Positions 10,975 to 23,134 of a stretch of DNA of 64,000 bases are shown here, in pieces. This stretch comes from Magnolia sinica. Taxonomy: Eukaryota; Streptophyta; Magnoliopsida; Magnoliales; Magnoliaceae. The notes under the pieces are model-generated. The model made no database searches. It worked only from the letters and a program-made list of their open reading frames with translations, and was not told the DNA's origin. Made by a program: the position numbers and the translations under genes. Numbering within the stretch: the stretch's first letter is position 1; each line of letters begins with the position of its first letter. The stretch lies in assembly GCF_029962835.1 (NCBI RefSeq), contig NC_080578.1:103333759-103397758 (forward strand), given 5' to 3'.

Positions 10975-11310
10975 TGATGAAGTCCCAACTACCATCGATG
11001 GCAGTGCATCAGCCACATCTCCCCTTAACATGGAGGGCAAAAGTGTTTTCAACTTCGGAAAGAGGAAATAAAATATCAACAATGTGGGATGACTTTGAAG
11101 AAGTAAAGGTTAATGGTATGCTAAAGGATAGATGTATTCATTGAAAAACTTTATACACTAAGAATCATAGGGGGTAACTACTCATTTAAAGAGAAATAGA
11201 TAGACTTGTTCAAAAAGACCAAGAATCATAATTCCAAGCCAATACTTGCTTCCATTGACCAATACTAAAAGGGGAAGACTCTCAAGGTATATTTTCCACT
11301 CATTAGATTG
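10975..11310 (+). pseudogene. hAT transposase N-terminus, BED zinc finger, broken
   Basis: In one frame the plus strand gives EGKSVFNFGKRK and then, in a shifted frame, STMWDDFEEVKVNGMLKD followed by RCIH and a stop where the second zinc-binding cysteine belongs, then LYTKNHRG. This is the layout of a BED-type zinc finger (aromatic W, Cys-x2-Cys, then His region) at the N-terminus of plant hAT transposases, which bind the element's own ends. At least three stops and one frameshift kill it, and the catalytic domain is absent. Its link to family A MITEs rests on the terminal match at 9566. Confidence 0.65.
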
Positions 11311-11439
11311 ACAAAGAGAAGCTGAAAGGGTGGCATGCAAGATTAACACGGATTACTCTCCTCTTTTGGTTTAAGTTTAAAAACAAAATGAATAAAGAAG
11401 AAGAAGAAGAAAAATCTCAAAGTTAACCCTGATCACTCT

Positions 11440-11570
11440 CCTCTTTTTCTTCCTTTTTTTTCTTTTTTTGAGAGGTAACAAAAAATTAAAACAAAGCGCC
11501 AAAAGGCAGCAACGAATAAAAAGAAAACACAAAAACAAAACAAACAAACCCCCAACCAAGTTGTTCCATT
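11440..11570 (-). mobile_element. probable LINE 3' end
   Basis: A T-rich stretch, then TTTGAGAGGTAACAAAAAATT and an A/C-rich tail, resemble the reverse complement of an L1 3' end (compare 63534). No coding part is left. Confidence 0.4.
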
Positions 11571-11573
11571 GTA

Positions 11574-13630
11574 GTAACGGTGGGCGCAACGGTCCCCACC
11601 GTTACCGATACGGATACGCCCCGTGTCGACCGATATAGGGTGTGTAACAGTCGATTTTATTTTTTTTTTTGTCAAAAAAATCAAGAAAAATATCCATTAA
11701 ATTCAGAATATTCTTAATATTCCAATTATGCATTCATTTATAATTTTGAAGATGTTTATGGTAGTGTAACAGTCCAATCTTTGGTGAGAATGTTATGTCG
11801 GGCTGTCTGATGGATTTATGAACCTGACAACCTGGAATTAACTGCAAACCTTTTATATTTAGTTTTCTAACTATATAATATCTAAATAAATTTACCATAA
11901 CGAATGTAATACCAAAACATCTTATATTTTCAAGTTTTCCTTTTATTTATAATGCTAGTGCATTTCATACTTCGTGACTCACATTCATTTCATTTCAATA
12001 TATAAGAGTTTAGGGACTTTTGTATCCTATTATGTAATTCATATATCTAACAATTTAATGAAAATGAATTTGGCAGAAGTGGCATCTAATTCTTGCCGCT
12101 TAACACCTGGTACACATGCTTTACTTGCAAATATCTCGAAGTGACAGCTACCCCCTTATCATTTTCCCCCATAGATCTTTTTAAAAAAATTAAAATTAAA
12201 TTGGGGTAAATAGTGTTGTCGATACGGGGCTGATTTGGGGACTATTTGATGCCCTAAAATAGCCTCAAATTAATGCAATCAATTGGCACTTATCCCGCTA
12301 ATGAATTGGTAGACATTTATTGGACAATGAAAAATGAAAATTATCAAATGGTCCTATTCCAAAAAAAAGGTGTCTGCAAACTAATGGTGAAAATTGTTCA
12401 AACAATTTAATTTTGGGATTGTGACTTAGCAACAATGGTCCCAAAATTTAATTGCTTAATTTTGAGTTGATATATACCTCATGTAAAATTTTTTAGGGCC
12501 ATGTACGTGGGGTCCACTCGATTATGTATTATATATCCATGTCATCCATCTATTTTAGCAACTCATTTAAGGGCATTGGAAAAAAAATGAGGTAAATACA
12601 TATCTCAGGTGGACCACTAGTGGGTCAGGCAAGCCACCTCGATGTATTTGGATACCCATGCCGTCAATCCGTTTTGCCAACTCATTTTAAGACATGGTCC
12701 AAAAATTCAGGTAGATCTAAATCTTCGATGGACCACTAGTGAGTATCCCTTTAAAAGTGGGGCCCACCTCAATGCATTTGTTGTATATCCATGTGGTCCA
12801 TCCTTTTTGACAACTTATTTTAGGGCATGGTCCAAAAAATGAGGTTGATCTAAATCATAGTTGGACAACAAAATAAGGATTTAATTCCCACCATTAAATT
12901 TTTCTTAAGACATTTCTTTTGGGATCAAGTTGTTATTTGTGTTCTCCCTTCATCAAGGTCAAGGTCTATGTGACCTTATCAACTGGTTTGATGGAAAATA
13001 AACATTATAGTGGGCCCTAGGAAGATTTTAACGGCAGGCATTCAATCCTAACTACGTGGTCCAATTGAGATTTGGATCCCTTCATTTTAAGGATCGTGCC
13101 CTAATGAACCTGAAAAATTGATGGACGGCATGGATATAATACACGTAAATCAAGGTGGGCCCCACATAACAAAACAGTGCAAGCGCACTGCGCTGCGTGC
13201 ACTGCAGAGTATTAAAAAAAATTAAGTGCGTTACTGTGAAAAAGCCATGCGGTCCATTCATTTTTTCTAAGAGGGAGAATGAAAAGAAGAGAGGGAAACT
13301 GAAAAGAAATGAGGGAAAGAAGAGAGAAAACTGAAAAGAGCGAGGGAGAGAGAAAGAGAAAAAGAGAGAGAGATGGGAAGAAACAAGAAGAAGGGCAGCA
13401 GCCCAAAAAGAAGAAGAAGAAGAAAAGAAAAGAAAAAGTATGTTTTTTTTTTGTTTTTTTCTCATTTTCTTTAGGGTTATGGCCCGTAACAGTTGTTACA
13501 GTACCATAACGACCGTCACAAACCCAAAAAATAGAGGTGCCCTATTTCGAGGCCGTATCGGGTAACGGTATCAACCGCTACCGTTACGTATCGGCCGTTA
13601 TAGCCTATACGTAACCGATTTTGAATACCT
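11574..13630. mobile_element. GTAACGG-rich element, unclassified, about 2.06 kb
   Basis: The left edge has GTAACGGTGGGCGCAACGG and CCGTTACCGATACGG; the right edge has GGTAACGGTATCAACCGCTA and GTTACGTATCGGCCGTTATA. Both ends consist of short inverted GTAACGG/CCGTTAC words, but long terminal repeats do not align well and no target duplication was found. Related fragments lie at 22935-23100 and 50285-50415. The interior has no coding region; it holds a copy of the GGCCCAC foldback repeat and a GA-rich tract (13265-13435). Confidence 0.5.
12490..13175. repeat. GGCCCAC foldback repeat, copy with extra left arms
   Basis: Three successive left arms (CCATGTCATCCATC, CCATGCCGTCAATCC, CCATGTGGTCCATCC, each followed by a 'CTCATTT' and 'TGGACCAC' block) lead into one core (CCCTTCATCAAGGTC, GGAAAATAAACATT) and one right arm ending GATGGACGGCATGGAT ... 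GTGGGCCCCAC. The normal unit has one arm on each side. Confidence 0.75.
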
Positions 13631-13864
13631 TGCCCCCTACCGAATTATGAAGGCAAAATGAAGACTTTCATACACAAAGCCCATTCTAAATCAAAGCCCC
13701 TCACACTCCTTATCACCCACTCATAATTATAGGTGACATTATAAAAACATCTCCCATTTCTCTCTTCTGAAATCGCCCAAAAACCCACCAACATCTGAGC
13801 ACCTTTTAGAGTTTATCGGAGGAGGAGGAGAGCTACCCCAATTTCTTTATGACTAGGTCATCAT

Positions 13865-14627
13865 TAGGGCTGTAAATGGGTCGGTGGATCTAATGGGGTA
13901 CCCTGACCCGACCCGTTTGTTAAATGGTACGAGTCTGGGTCCAAGAACAAACCTAGTTGCTAAAAAGGTCTGGATCTGGTTTCCTTTATATTATTAGCCC
14001 GACCCGACCTGACCCAAACCCATTTAGCAAATAGGCATGTATGATCTATGTTGCAGGGGACCCATCCAGACCCGGACCCGCCCAAACCCGGTTTTAAACC
14101 CGGTAAAAATGCTTACATACCTTGACAAGTAACATGAGAAAATGAGAAATGCACCCCATGAAAAGTTCAAGGAGAATATGCACCATGGCCAAAGAGGACC
14201 AACTAACCAAGTAAGATAATCATCTTTATCATTCCAATCTTTACCTACACCATTATTTGCATTTTTATTATTATGAGACGTTGCTAAATTTAATTCTTAT
14301 CATTAATTGGCATTGATTAATTTTGATATATAATCAAGGTGACCCAGACCTGTTAGACTCGTTTATAAGTGAGACTAGTTCGGGGTCTAGATATCCCTTA
14401 ACAGACCTGTTAGACCCGACGCATTTATAAATGGATCTGGGTGGATCTCCCTCTACTAGACCCGGACCCATTTATAAATGGGTCTGATGGGGTTGACTCA
14501 GACTTGGCCCAAACCCGCCCATTTATTAAAAGGGTCTGGATCTAAAATTTGGACCCAAGCCCAATTAGTAAATGGACAGGTTTGGTTTTGGCTAAACCCG
14601 CCCCAAAACTAACCATTTACAACCCTA
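13865..14627. mobile_element. hAT-type MITE, family B
   Basis: A 763-bp element starts TAGGGCTGTAAATGGGTC and ends with the inverted match AACCATTTACAACCCTA. The flanking octamers GTCATCAT and GTGATTAT agree at 6 of 8 positions, an aged hAT-type duplication. Subterminal text is rich in GACCCGACCC and GGGTCTGG words. No transposase frame is present. Confidence 0.75.
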
Positions 14628-14639
14628 GTGATTATTGCA

Positions 14640-15140
14640 TGGAGCCCAGTGGGCCCAATTCGAGTTCCTAGCCACGTTGAAGACCCCACATGCATGATTG
14701 TGCATCTCTGAAGACCCCACGCTGGGAAGATGCATGTGGGCTGCTTAGTTGAGAGTAATGGACTGTTAGCTCGATTGCATATATCGATCAGACCTTTTGA
14801 TTTCACATCAGACCATTGGATTTTGCACGATGGACCATCTTGACCATTAAACCATTTTGATTGTTGGGTCGTCTTAAACATGGACTCATATTGGACACTA
14901 GATTTAGTTATTTTCTTTAGTTTGATTACTTTGGTTTATTTTATGATTTAGCTAAAATTAGGAGAGTTTTAGACATTTTATAGTATAAAAGGTATTTTTG
15001 TAAAAACACCCCAAATAGAGCACATAAGGCTTTAATGTGTGAAGCCTAGGATATTATTGGTTATTGAATGAAATTTTCTTCTTACTTTGTTTTGGAGCAA
15101 AATTCCTCACGTGATTGGAGTTTGGTGTGGAGCCACGGAG

Positions 15141-15199
<59 letters not shown>

Positions 15200-15300
15200 C
15201 AAGGTATTATTTTCACTTTTCTCTTCTTCCCTCTCTATTTTCTTTTGTTTCCTCCCATGTAGTGAAGGACTTCGATGTTGAGCTACAGTATCGAGTGTGA
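14640..15300 (+). other. LTR-like sequence, unassigned
   Basis: The segment has a TATA-like GTATAAAAGG near 14984 and a promoter/leader look before a (CT)n tract (15144-15194), and it directly precedes the gypsy coding remnant. It could be an LTR piece, but I found no matching second copy, primer-binding site or target duplication. Confidence 0.3.
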
Positions 15301-15304
15301 CGTG

Positions 15305-16796
15305 TTGGCCTATGTAATTTAATCGTGAAACAGACGTTGAAGGAACGAATCATAGAAGCAGAAAAAGGTGATGAATGGTTATAAAAAATGGTGACTAAGC
15401 ACCAAAGGATGTACCAGAATGGGAAGTATGGGAAAACAAAGGAATTCGATATCACAACCATCTTTGCATACCAGATATCCCAGAATTGAATGAAGAAATT
15501 TTGGAGCAAGCACACAGGACCAAATTTATCATTCATCCAAGAGGTACCAAGATGTATCAGGATGTGAAGCGTTCATTTTGATGGCCAAATATGAAGAGAG
15601 ATATTGCTGACTATGGTGCACGGTGTTTCGTTTGTCAACAAGTAAAAGCCGATCACTAGAACCCATCAAGATTGTTATAGCCTCTGAAGATTCCTAAGTG
15701 GGAGTGGGATTGTATTTCTATGGACTTCATAGTTGGACTTCCCTTTACACAAAAGAAGCATGACTCTACATGGATGATTGTGGATCGATTAACAAAATCA
15801 ACACATTTCATTCCCATCCGTATAAATTATTCAATGGACATTCCAGCCAAGCTATACATCAAAGAAGTGGTGAGACTATATGGAGTACCTAGCTCTACTG
15901 TATCAGATCGCGACCCTCGTTTTACCTCATGATTCTAGACAAAGTTTGCAAGAAGCCATAGGCACGACACTGGATTTTAGCACAACATATCTACATTCTG
16001 ATGGTCAAACCGAGTGTGCAAACCAGAATCTTGAGGACCTATAACAGGCTTGCGCTCTCGATTTCAAAGGAAGTTTAGACAATAGTTTACATTTTGCAAA
16101 ATTCGCTTATAATAACAACTACCATACTAGCATTGGGATGGCTCCGTATGAAGCATTATATGGCTGTCCATGCTGCGCGCCAAAATTGTTGGACTGAAAT
16201 AGGGGAGAAATGATTAATTGGGTCAGATGTTGTTCAAGAAGCAACTGAGAATGTAGAACCTATCCGGAAGCAACTTCAAGCAGGTCAAAGTCGGCAGAAA
16301 AGTTATGTTGATAATCGAAGACGTGATTTGGAATTTCCAGTAAGAGACCATGTTAAGTGTTCGCAAATAAAAGGCTTGATGCGATTTCGTACAAAAGGGA
16401 AGCTTGCTCCTCGATTTATCGGACCTTCGAGGTATTGGTTCGAGTGGGAGCCGTTGCATACAGACTTGCATTGCCACCACAGTTAGCAAGTGTTCACAAC
16501 ATCTTCCATGCGTCCATGTTACAGAAGTACGAAAGGGACGTTTCGCATGTTATCGATTGGCAAGATCTGGAGTTTCAAGAAGATCTCTTACTTGGAGAAA
16601 CCATTGCGCATTTTGGACCGAAAGGAACATGTGTTATGAAACAAGACAGTGTCGTTGGTCAGAGTATTATGTAATCATCATGGATCATATGAAGCCTCAT
16701 GGGAACAGGAAGCTCAGCTTCAATAAAGGTATCCACACCTACTCGAAGAATAGTTCAGGTAAATTTCGAAGACGAAAATTTTATTCAAGGGGGTAG
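15305..16796 (+). pseudogene. Ty3/gypsy integrase to C-terminal polyprotein, degraded
   Basis: Frames in succession read KERIIEAEKGDEWL, then the integrase zinc-finger part (FVCQQVKADH), the core MDFIVGLPFTQKKHDSTWMI, VDRLTKSTHFIPI, LYGVPSSTVSDRDPRFTS, and later APYEALYG, RQKSYVDNRRRDLEF and YRLALPPQLASVHNIFHASM. This is the order of a Tekay/Del-like chromovirus pol. Stops and frameshifts are frequent, and the gag, protease and reverse transcriptase parts are missing. A polypurine tract CAAGGGGG (16787-16794) and the LTR follow at once. Confidence 0.85.
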
Positions 16797-16798
16797 AA

Positions 16799-19700
16799 TG
16801 TAACGACCCTGAATTTTCGTGCACTTAGAATTGCAATTAGTAGTAAAAAATAATTTTTAAGTTAAGAATAAAAACAAGTCAATAACTAATTTGGTACAGA
16901 CACTCTTTGTTGTGAGAGAGGTCAAAGGATTGACTCTTGCCGCCGCGACTCTCGGTTGCGGGTAAGGTCAGAGGATTGATTCCTGGGGCAATAATAATAA
17001 CTTTTTGCCAAATGACACAAAGATTTCAAATTCTGGATAAGGGAGGATGTGCTCATCCTATCTTATTTAGAAAAACTCTCTTTAAAAATGGGTACAAGAG
17101 AGGTTTCCTGTAGAAAAATCAAAGGAGAGAGAAAACCTTAGAGATAGAGGAGATTCTAGAAGGGGCTTAATCAAGTAAGTTGCAACCATTGGATCTTTTT
17201 ATTTTCATGTTATTTTGTTTATTTTTGCCCAATCTGTGCAATGGACGGTGTGGATAGGTCACACGATCATTGCATAGGTGCATAGAGAAATCTTAAGAAA
17301 GAGATGATTTAGAATTTCATATCTAGGCAATGGTAGTTTATGAATGGATTTAATTGCTTGCATCCTACTGCGTTAGGATGGATCGGACTATGTTAGGATG
17401 GATCGGAACGGATCATTTGATCCCAAGGACTGAAAGAAATTAGAGCCCTAATTTTCAGATCGATCTGATCAGTGGATGGGGCCATATTAATCCGATCTAA
17501 TCATAGACACGAAATTATATAATAAGTTGTGTGTGAACCATCAGTGGTGTTAGATCTAATCCGAACCGTTTATATATTGATCAAATCTTATGATGGTTAC
17601 GTCAATCAGATCTAACCATAGGAATCATGTTATACCTTCGATTCTAAGATGGTGATCAAACAGATCGAATTTGATCCCCACCATTTGTGCTCCATTTGGG
17701 ATAGATCTAACTTTTTGTCCAAGGAGTATGGATGGATATGACCGTTTGATGGCCATAAAGATGAAATGGTAGAATCATACATATCATACTTGAATTAAAG
17801 TTTGAAAGTATGGATGGATCAGATATAAGCAATCTATTTACCATTCCTAAATTGGGACTTTGTGATGTCAATGATGGCTCAGAACTGTCTCATATGATCA
17901 ATGGATCATTTAAAACAAGAGGAATTAAGAAAAATAAGGAAACTTAAAAAGTTATAAATTTCGGATCATCTAGAAAATTCCAGCAGGGTCGATTCGATTG
18001 ATCGAGCGATCATTTCGATCAGTCGAAAACAGCCTAGTTAGTCCAGCAACTAAATCCCAAAAATCAAAATGTGTTTGACCAGTCGATAGGGCAATTCAAC
18101 CAATTGAAGGGTATTTCGACCGATCGAAAGGCACAGAAACTGTCCAGTGAATTTTGTTAAAATTCATATTTATTTCGACCGATCAAAGTAGGTATCGATT
18201 GAACCCCAACCAGTCAAAGTTAGTGTCGACTAATTGGTTCGACCAGTCGACAATACGCTGGAATGTTCTGTTTAATTAAAAATTTGAAGTCTTATTTGCA
18301 TGATGGAAATTATTAACAAGCTTTGTTTTTCATATAATATTGGGATGATCAGAACACCTTGGTTAATTGGATTGTGCCCCACATTGGGATGAAATCTTTC
18401 CAAAATTTTGTGGAAAAATAAAGTAAATGACAATGATTTCTATATATATTTCAGATTTAGGGAAATGATTAACCATGAGTGGGTTGATTGCACTGATGTA
18501 TACCAATAGAAATATGATTTAAATTTCAATTATTTAGGTGATTTCAAACTAATTGATCTGGGGATAACATCTCGAAATCCACATCACCAAATTTTAGGTG
18601 AGTGATCCCGACATGCTTCCTCTCCGTTGTGATTAAAATAGTTGGTTGATTGGTTATTTTGTTGATTGTGATTCTTAGTATCGAGTGCTTTGTTGAATCT
18701 GCTTAGAATCGAAATGTTGTATACTATTATATATATGTGACAATCGTTAATATGATGCATTAGTCATTCTCATGCATCCATCTCATGCATCGCACACTGC
18801 GCTGAATACCAGGGGGGCACTCAATGGATGACCTATAGGTACTTACAAGATCGGGTGACCTAGGGGACTATCCCTAGATGCCCACAATATGTAGATGCCC
18901 ACCAAGATGGTGGAAGCCTACCCCAAAACGGGAGATGCGGGTTAATGGAATCCAACTCAAGCAAGTGGACTGATCAACCCACTTGATACATTCACGCATT
19001 CATGCATCTCATGAAATTCATGCATTACTATTTTAATTATGATGTGCAAGAACCATGATGGGTTCACTCACTGGACTTAGCCATCTGACGTTATACTGAC
19101 AGAAAAACCGTATAGATTTAGCGGACAATGAAACATTTACTCAAGTTTTAGGGCAGGAAGGTAAACCAGCAGACGATCCACAAGGGCAATGGCCCTATCT
19201 TGATGAAGACGAGCTGAATGTGATAAATCAGTAGCATTAGGGTTGTACACGAGCAGAGTTAGCTCGGTAACTCGCTCAACTCGACTCGAAAAAGCTCGAT
19301 TCGACTCGGTTCGAAACTGAGTTTGAGCCGAGTCGAGCTGATTTTTTAAGCTCGAAAAAATTTCGAACCGAGTTCGAGCTTGCCCGAGCTCGACTCAACT
19401 CGAACTCGGATTGATTCAGTTCGGTGACTCGGTTACTTTGATATTGTTGTTGCTCACCAAGTGTTTGATGAAATAACTCAGTGAAGTGTGGCTGGTGGCA
19501 AGGAAGGTACGTATATGAAACAGACACCATTTTTTTCTTGATTTTTATGTTGTTTACAAGGTGTTTGGTGAAATACCTATAAATACATTGTTGTTGTTTT
19601 ACATACAACAAGATTTTGAAAGTGCAGTTCATGTGTTTGTGAAAATGCTGCACAGGTGAACTCAGCTCGATCGTGGCTCGAACTCAGCTCAAACTGGCCC

Positions 19701-20238
19701 GAGCTGCTGACCGAACCAAGCTGAGCTGGCCAATCAGGCTCGAGGACCATGCCGAGCCGAGTTCGAGCTGAGGTCAGCAAGTGGCCAAGCCGAGTCGAGC
19801 TGTGCTAACCTCGACTCGAATTGACTCGTGTACACCTCTAAGTAGCATATCTAGTTGAATTATCATTTGCTATATTTTTTAGCCAATTTTAGTTGAATGG
19901 TTGGGAAATCTTAAATATTTTACAGTATTGTTAGTCAATGGTTTAATAAAGCCCCAAATGGGTGGGTGGTTGTACAATGCTTAGTTTTTTTTTAAATAAC
20001 ATAAATACGTGAACTGAATGGTTTATAAATTCTTGGGGATTCGTATAAATGTATGATTGGAATGATTGAATGAAAGATGTCTTGCTAAATGTTTGAGATG
20101 GTGGGCTTAGAGTAAATATAAACTAAGCCTCTGGAAAACGATATGAAGAAATGGTTTTAGTACACTTGGTGTACGAGTCATGTGCCGTAACTCGGGTCAG
20201 AGGGTGCACACTCTCTGTCCGAATTTCGGGGCGTGACA
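16799..20238 (+). mobile_element. 3' LTR of the gypsy element
   Basis: The LTR begins TGTAACGACCCTGAATTTTC immediately after the polypurine tract and ends GAATTTCGGGGCGTGACA. Removing the nested hAT MITE with one copy of its target site leaves about 2.83 kb. A cluster of GATCGA/TCGACC-like words fills 17988-18260. No 5' partner lies in the window, so the element is 5' truncated rather than intact. Confidence 0.8.
19238..19840. mobile_element. hAT-type MITE, family A, copy 2
   Basis: A 603-bp element starts TAGGGTTGTACACGAG and ends CTCGTGTACACCTCTA, flanked by the perfect octamer AGTAGCAT on both sides (19230-19237 and 19841-19848). It is in the opposite orientation to the copy at 3787 and shares the segment around CACTTGGTGAGCAACA. 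It lies in the gypsy LTR, so it is younger than that LTR. Confidence 0.9.
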
Positions 20239-20676
20239 CATCAAGTTTCTATACTTCCTGAGTGCTCACAACCCCACCCTTGGATTCAATATGGGGATTT
20301 TTCCCCCAACAATCAAAGAACCCTAGGCCCATTTCACAAGCTAGACTTTCATCCTCCTCCCGGGAAGTGGTCTGTCATTTAGCTAATCAACCAGCACTTC
20401 CACCTCCGATTCGACGTCTAAACAAACAAATTTGAAACCCCTAATAATAGAAGATTGCTTGGAAATAGGAAGTACCAACTCATCTCCTTGTTGTATCTCT
20501 CAGAATAATAGAAAAAGCCAACTTGCAACCACTCTTCAGGAAAAAAAAATTAATGAACGATGAACGGCCCTTATTGAACATAAATATCTCACCCAAGGGA
20601 GGTATCGTTGCCTTAGCACAATGGTCCAGCTTTCAACAATTGATTTCTGGGTCTAGCAATCTTTCAATAAGGCAGT
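20239..20676. other. no gene seen
   Basis: About 440 bp between the gypsy LTR and the TRIM. The same unknown sequence continues after the TRIM. No frame, tRNA or repeat was recognised. Confidence 0.4.
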
Positions 20677-20681
20677 AGCCT

Positions 20682-21162
20682 TAATGTAGGGGCATTTTCA
20701 CACCGAGCTCGAGTGGGGTTGCCTGTGGGATTCAGGGGCACACTTGGGGTGGGCAGCCCGTGTGAGGTAGTACCCATGTGATGTGGGGCCCACGAGGGGG
20801 GTTTGACTGAGGTCCTAACCGATGTGATATGGGGCCTAGGCTATGAGATAAAAGGATTAATTCGCCATGCTCTATCAGTTCAAGCTTTTAGAGCAAGTGG
20901 TTAATTGTCCTGCATCAAAGTGGTATCAGAGCGGGAGGTCTCATGTGCGAGACTCCTCACCGAGGGTGATTAATGCAGGGTCATTTTCACACAGGGCTCG
21001 AGTGGGGTTGCCTATGGGATGCAAGGGCACACTCGGGGCAGGTGGCTCATGTGAGGCGGTACCCATGTGATGTGGGGCCCAAGGCTTATGAGATAAAGGG
21101 ATTAATTCGTCATGCTCTATCAGTTCGAGCTTTTAGAGCAAATGATTAATTGTCCTGCATCA
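20682..21162 (+). mobile_element. TRIM retroelement, copy 1 (481 bp)
   Basis: Two direct repeats of 236 bp (20682-20917) and 192 bp (20971-21162) flank an interior of only 53 bp. Three bases after the first repeat lies TGGTATCAGAGC (20921-20932), the standard primer-binding site for initiator methionine tRNA. The repeats start TAATG and end CCTGCATCA, so the ends are TA...CA rather than TG...CA. Flanks AGCCT and AACCT differ at one of five bases. Nothing is coded; it must have moved with enzymes from another element. Confidence 0.82.
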
Positions 21163-21796
21163 AACCTCCTTCGCAAGGGATGGCTCAAGACTCGTAAAAC
21201 CTTAACACCAAAATAAATCAATGAATTCTCTATAGTTCTCATGAAATCATATTTTTAGTTTCAACCACTTAAATTAAATAAAATAAAATAAACTCGCCTA
21301 AAATTCTTTCAAATTGTCATTTCCACTCAGTTTCCCATATTTAATGCAACAATTATCAATTCTTGTCAAATGGCTAGCCAAAAAGATGTTATATCATCTC
21401 TTTTCTGTCAATAACAAATTTCATTAGAGAAGCTGAGAAAGATATGAGACACACAACTAAGCAGAAACACCATAGAATAGTACTTCCATACACAATAAAG
21501 TTTGCATGAAAAGGTGAGTAGTTACAAATGATACATGTAGCTTATTAAGATCAATCCTAATAACACAAGTTGGTGATAACGGTCTACACATCAATTTAAT
21601 AGAGAGAAAGTAGAAAGTATGTCATCGTCGTGGATTCATTTAAGCTAGGCAACAAGGCATGTGACTCATCAGCATGCACTTCACCACGAAATGCAAGAAT
21701 GTGCATTGTAGAAACAATGTAGAGAGAAGCCAATCAGGACTTCAAGAGAAAGGTTTGTGGTCATGAAAATGAACTAGCCAAAGGTCTTCAATTATA

Positions 21797-21833
<37 letters not shown>

Positions 21834-22638
21834 GACATAAGGTAGAGGTATCACAAAGTATGTACTACTTGTACCTTTGGGATTCGGTTGTTCAAACTTC
21901 ACTTGATCCGGCAGCAGAAATTCAGCTTCTGCCAAACTATGATGTGAAATGCCCTTTCTCCACATCGTTCACTGAAAAAAAGGCATCGACCACCCTTCAA
22001 CCCAAACTGCCATCACGCAACACTAAACCTTGAATTTTTCTATGGATAAATAAATGTTGACTTGTTACAATGAAATACGAAAAATTGTGGAGATCCCAAT
22101 ACAACAGAACACCTCCTGTGAGTGAAAAAGATCCCAATACAACAAAACACATCATAGAAAGCAGAATGTTTCAACCTTGACATTATAGACTTCTTTACAT
22201 CACGGTGCATCCAATACATACATTGTGCATTGTCATGAGTACTGAATAGGTCATCATTGTATCATCATTCCTGTGCCGCTGCCATTTACTTTGACATTTT
22301 TACCCATACTGAACGAAAAGGAAAGGCAAAAAATACATAACAATAATAATAAGAATATAGATATGATATGACAATGTGGATTACAGTATCTTATACTAGA
22401 ATCTCTCAGCTCCCTAATTAGGCCACACCACCCAACATATAGGCCACAGAGACAGTTACTTCAAGAACTCAAGTGGCTTCTGTTTCATAAGAACCATCTC
22501 ATTGCCACTTGGTGCAACCCAGTTATCGAATCAATGAGATCTCGACGCTCTAATCGCAAAGAAATGAACAAGTTTATACTCACAAGAAATATTGAAGGGA
22601 GAGAAGTACCTTTATTGATATTCAAACTTTCAAATTAT

Positions 22639-22677
<39 letters not shown>

Positions 22678-22930
22678 CAAACACATGTCCTTCAAACCAA
22701 GCCTGTAAGCCAAATAAGGTCATAGGGCCTGGAGGGAACCCGAGGGAGAATTATAGCACTGGCACTAGTTTGCAAGGAGTTCATCAATGTCAACAGCGCT
22801 AATCTTATAAAAGCAGCTAGTTAGAAATAATTTATGATAATAAAAGGAGCAAGGAATCGGGATTGTTCGATAGATGCCAACTCCTGCAGGGGCTACTTAA
22901 ATAAATTTTGGTGCATGTGTGTCCATCATG
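21163..22930. other. non-coding, simple repeats only
   Basis: I found no coding region, only an (AAT)n tract near 21797-21832 and a poly-A run near 22647-22674. Parts of 21880-22560 look like transcribed untranslated sequence, but no frame supports that. Confidence 0.4.
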
Positions 22931-22934
22931 GTAT

Positions 22935-23100
22935 GTCAAAATGGTTAGGTAACAGTAATGGTGATAAACATTACGAGTGAAGGGGCTGAAACGGCCATAA
23001 TGGCCGTTAAAGATAAAAACGACCCGTAACAGCCCCTAATGGGGCTGAAACAAATTTTTTTCAAAAAAAAAAGTAACAGGAACTGTTATGGTGTCCATGG
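22935..23100. mobile_element. GTAACGG-type element fragment
   Basis: Words GGTAACAGTAATGG, AACGGCCATAATGGCCGTTA and GACCCGTAACAG match the word usage of the element at 11574-13630, but only about 165 bp is present. Confidence 0.45.
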
Positions 23101-23134
23101 ATGATTTATATATATATATATATTGGGGGGGGGT

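Larger units (their letters stand above)
9566..11330 (+). mobile_element. decayed long hAT element related to family A
   Basis: The left end TAGAGTTGGACATGAACTGA is followed by GCTAGCTCGGTTAACTCGCT, which matches the ends of the family A MITEs (compare 19238-19290). About 1.4 kb downstream lies a broken BED zinc-finger transposase start (10975-11310). This suggests the relic of a transposase-bearing relative. In between are a C run (9655-9670), a (CT)n tract, AT-rich sequence (10100-10440) and a foldback MITE. The right end was not found, so the two parts could belong to different insertions. Confidence 0.5.

Noticed and set aside
20918-20970. tRNA-like text around TGGTATCAGAGC and GAGACTCC
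   Set aside because: It is the primer-binding site and short interior of a TRIM; no cloverleaf can be formed.
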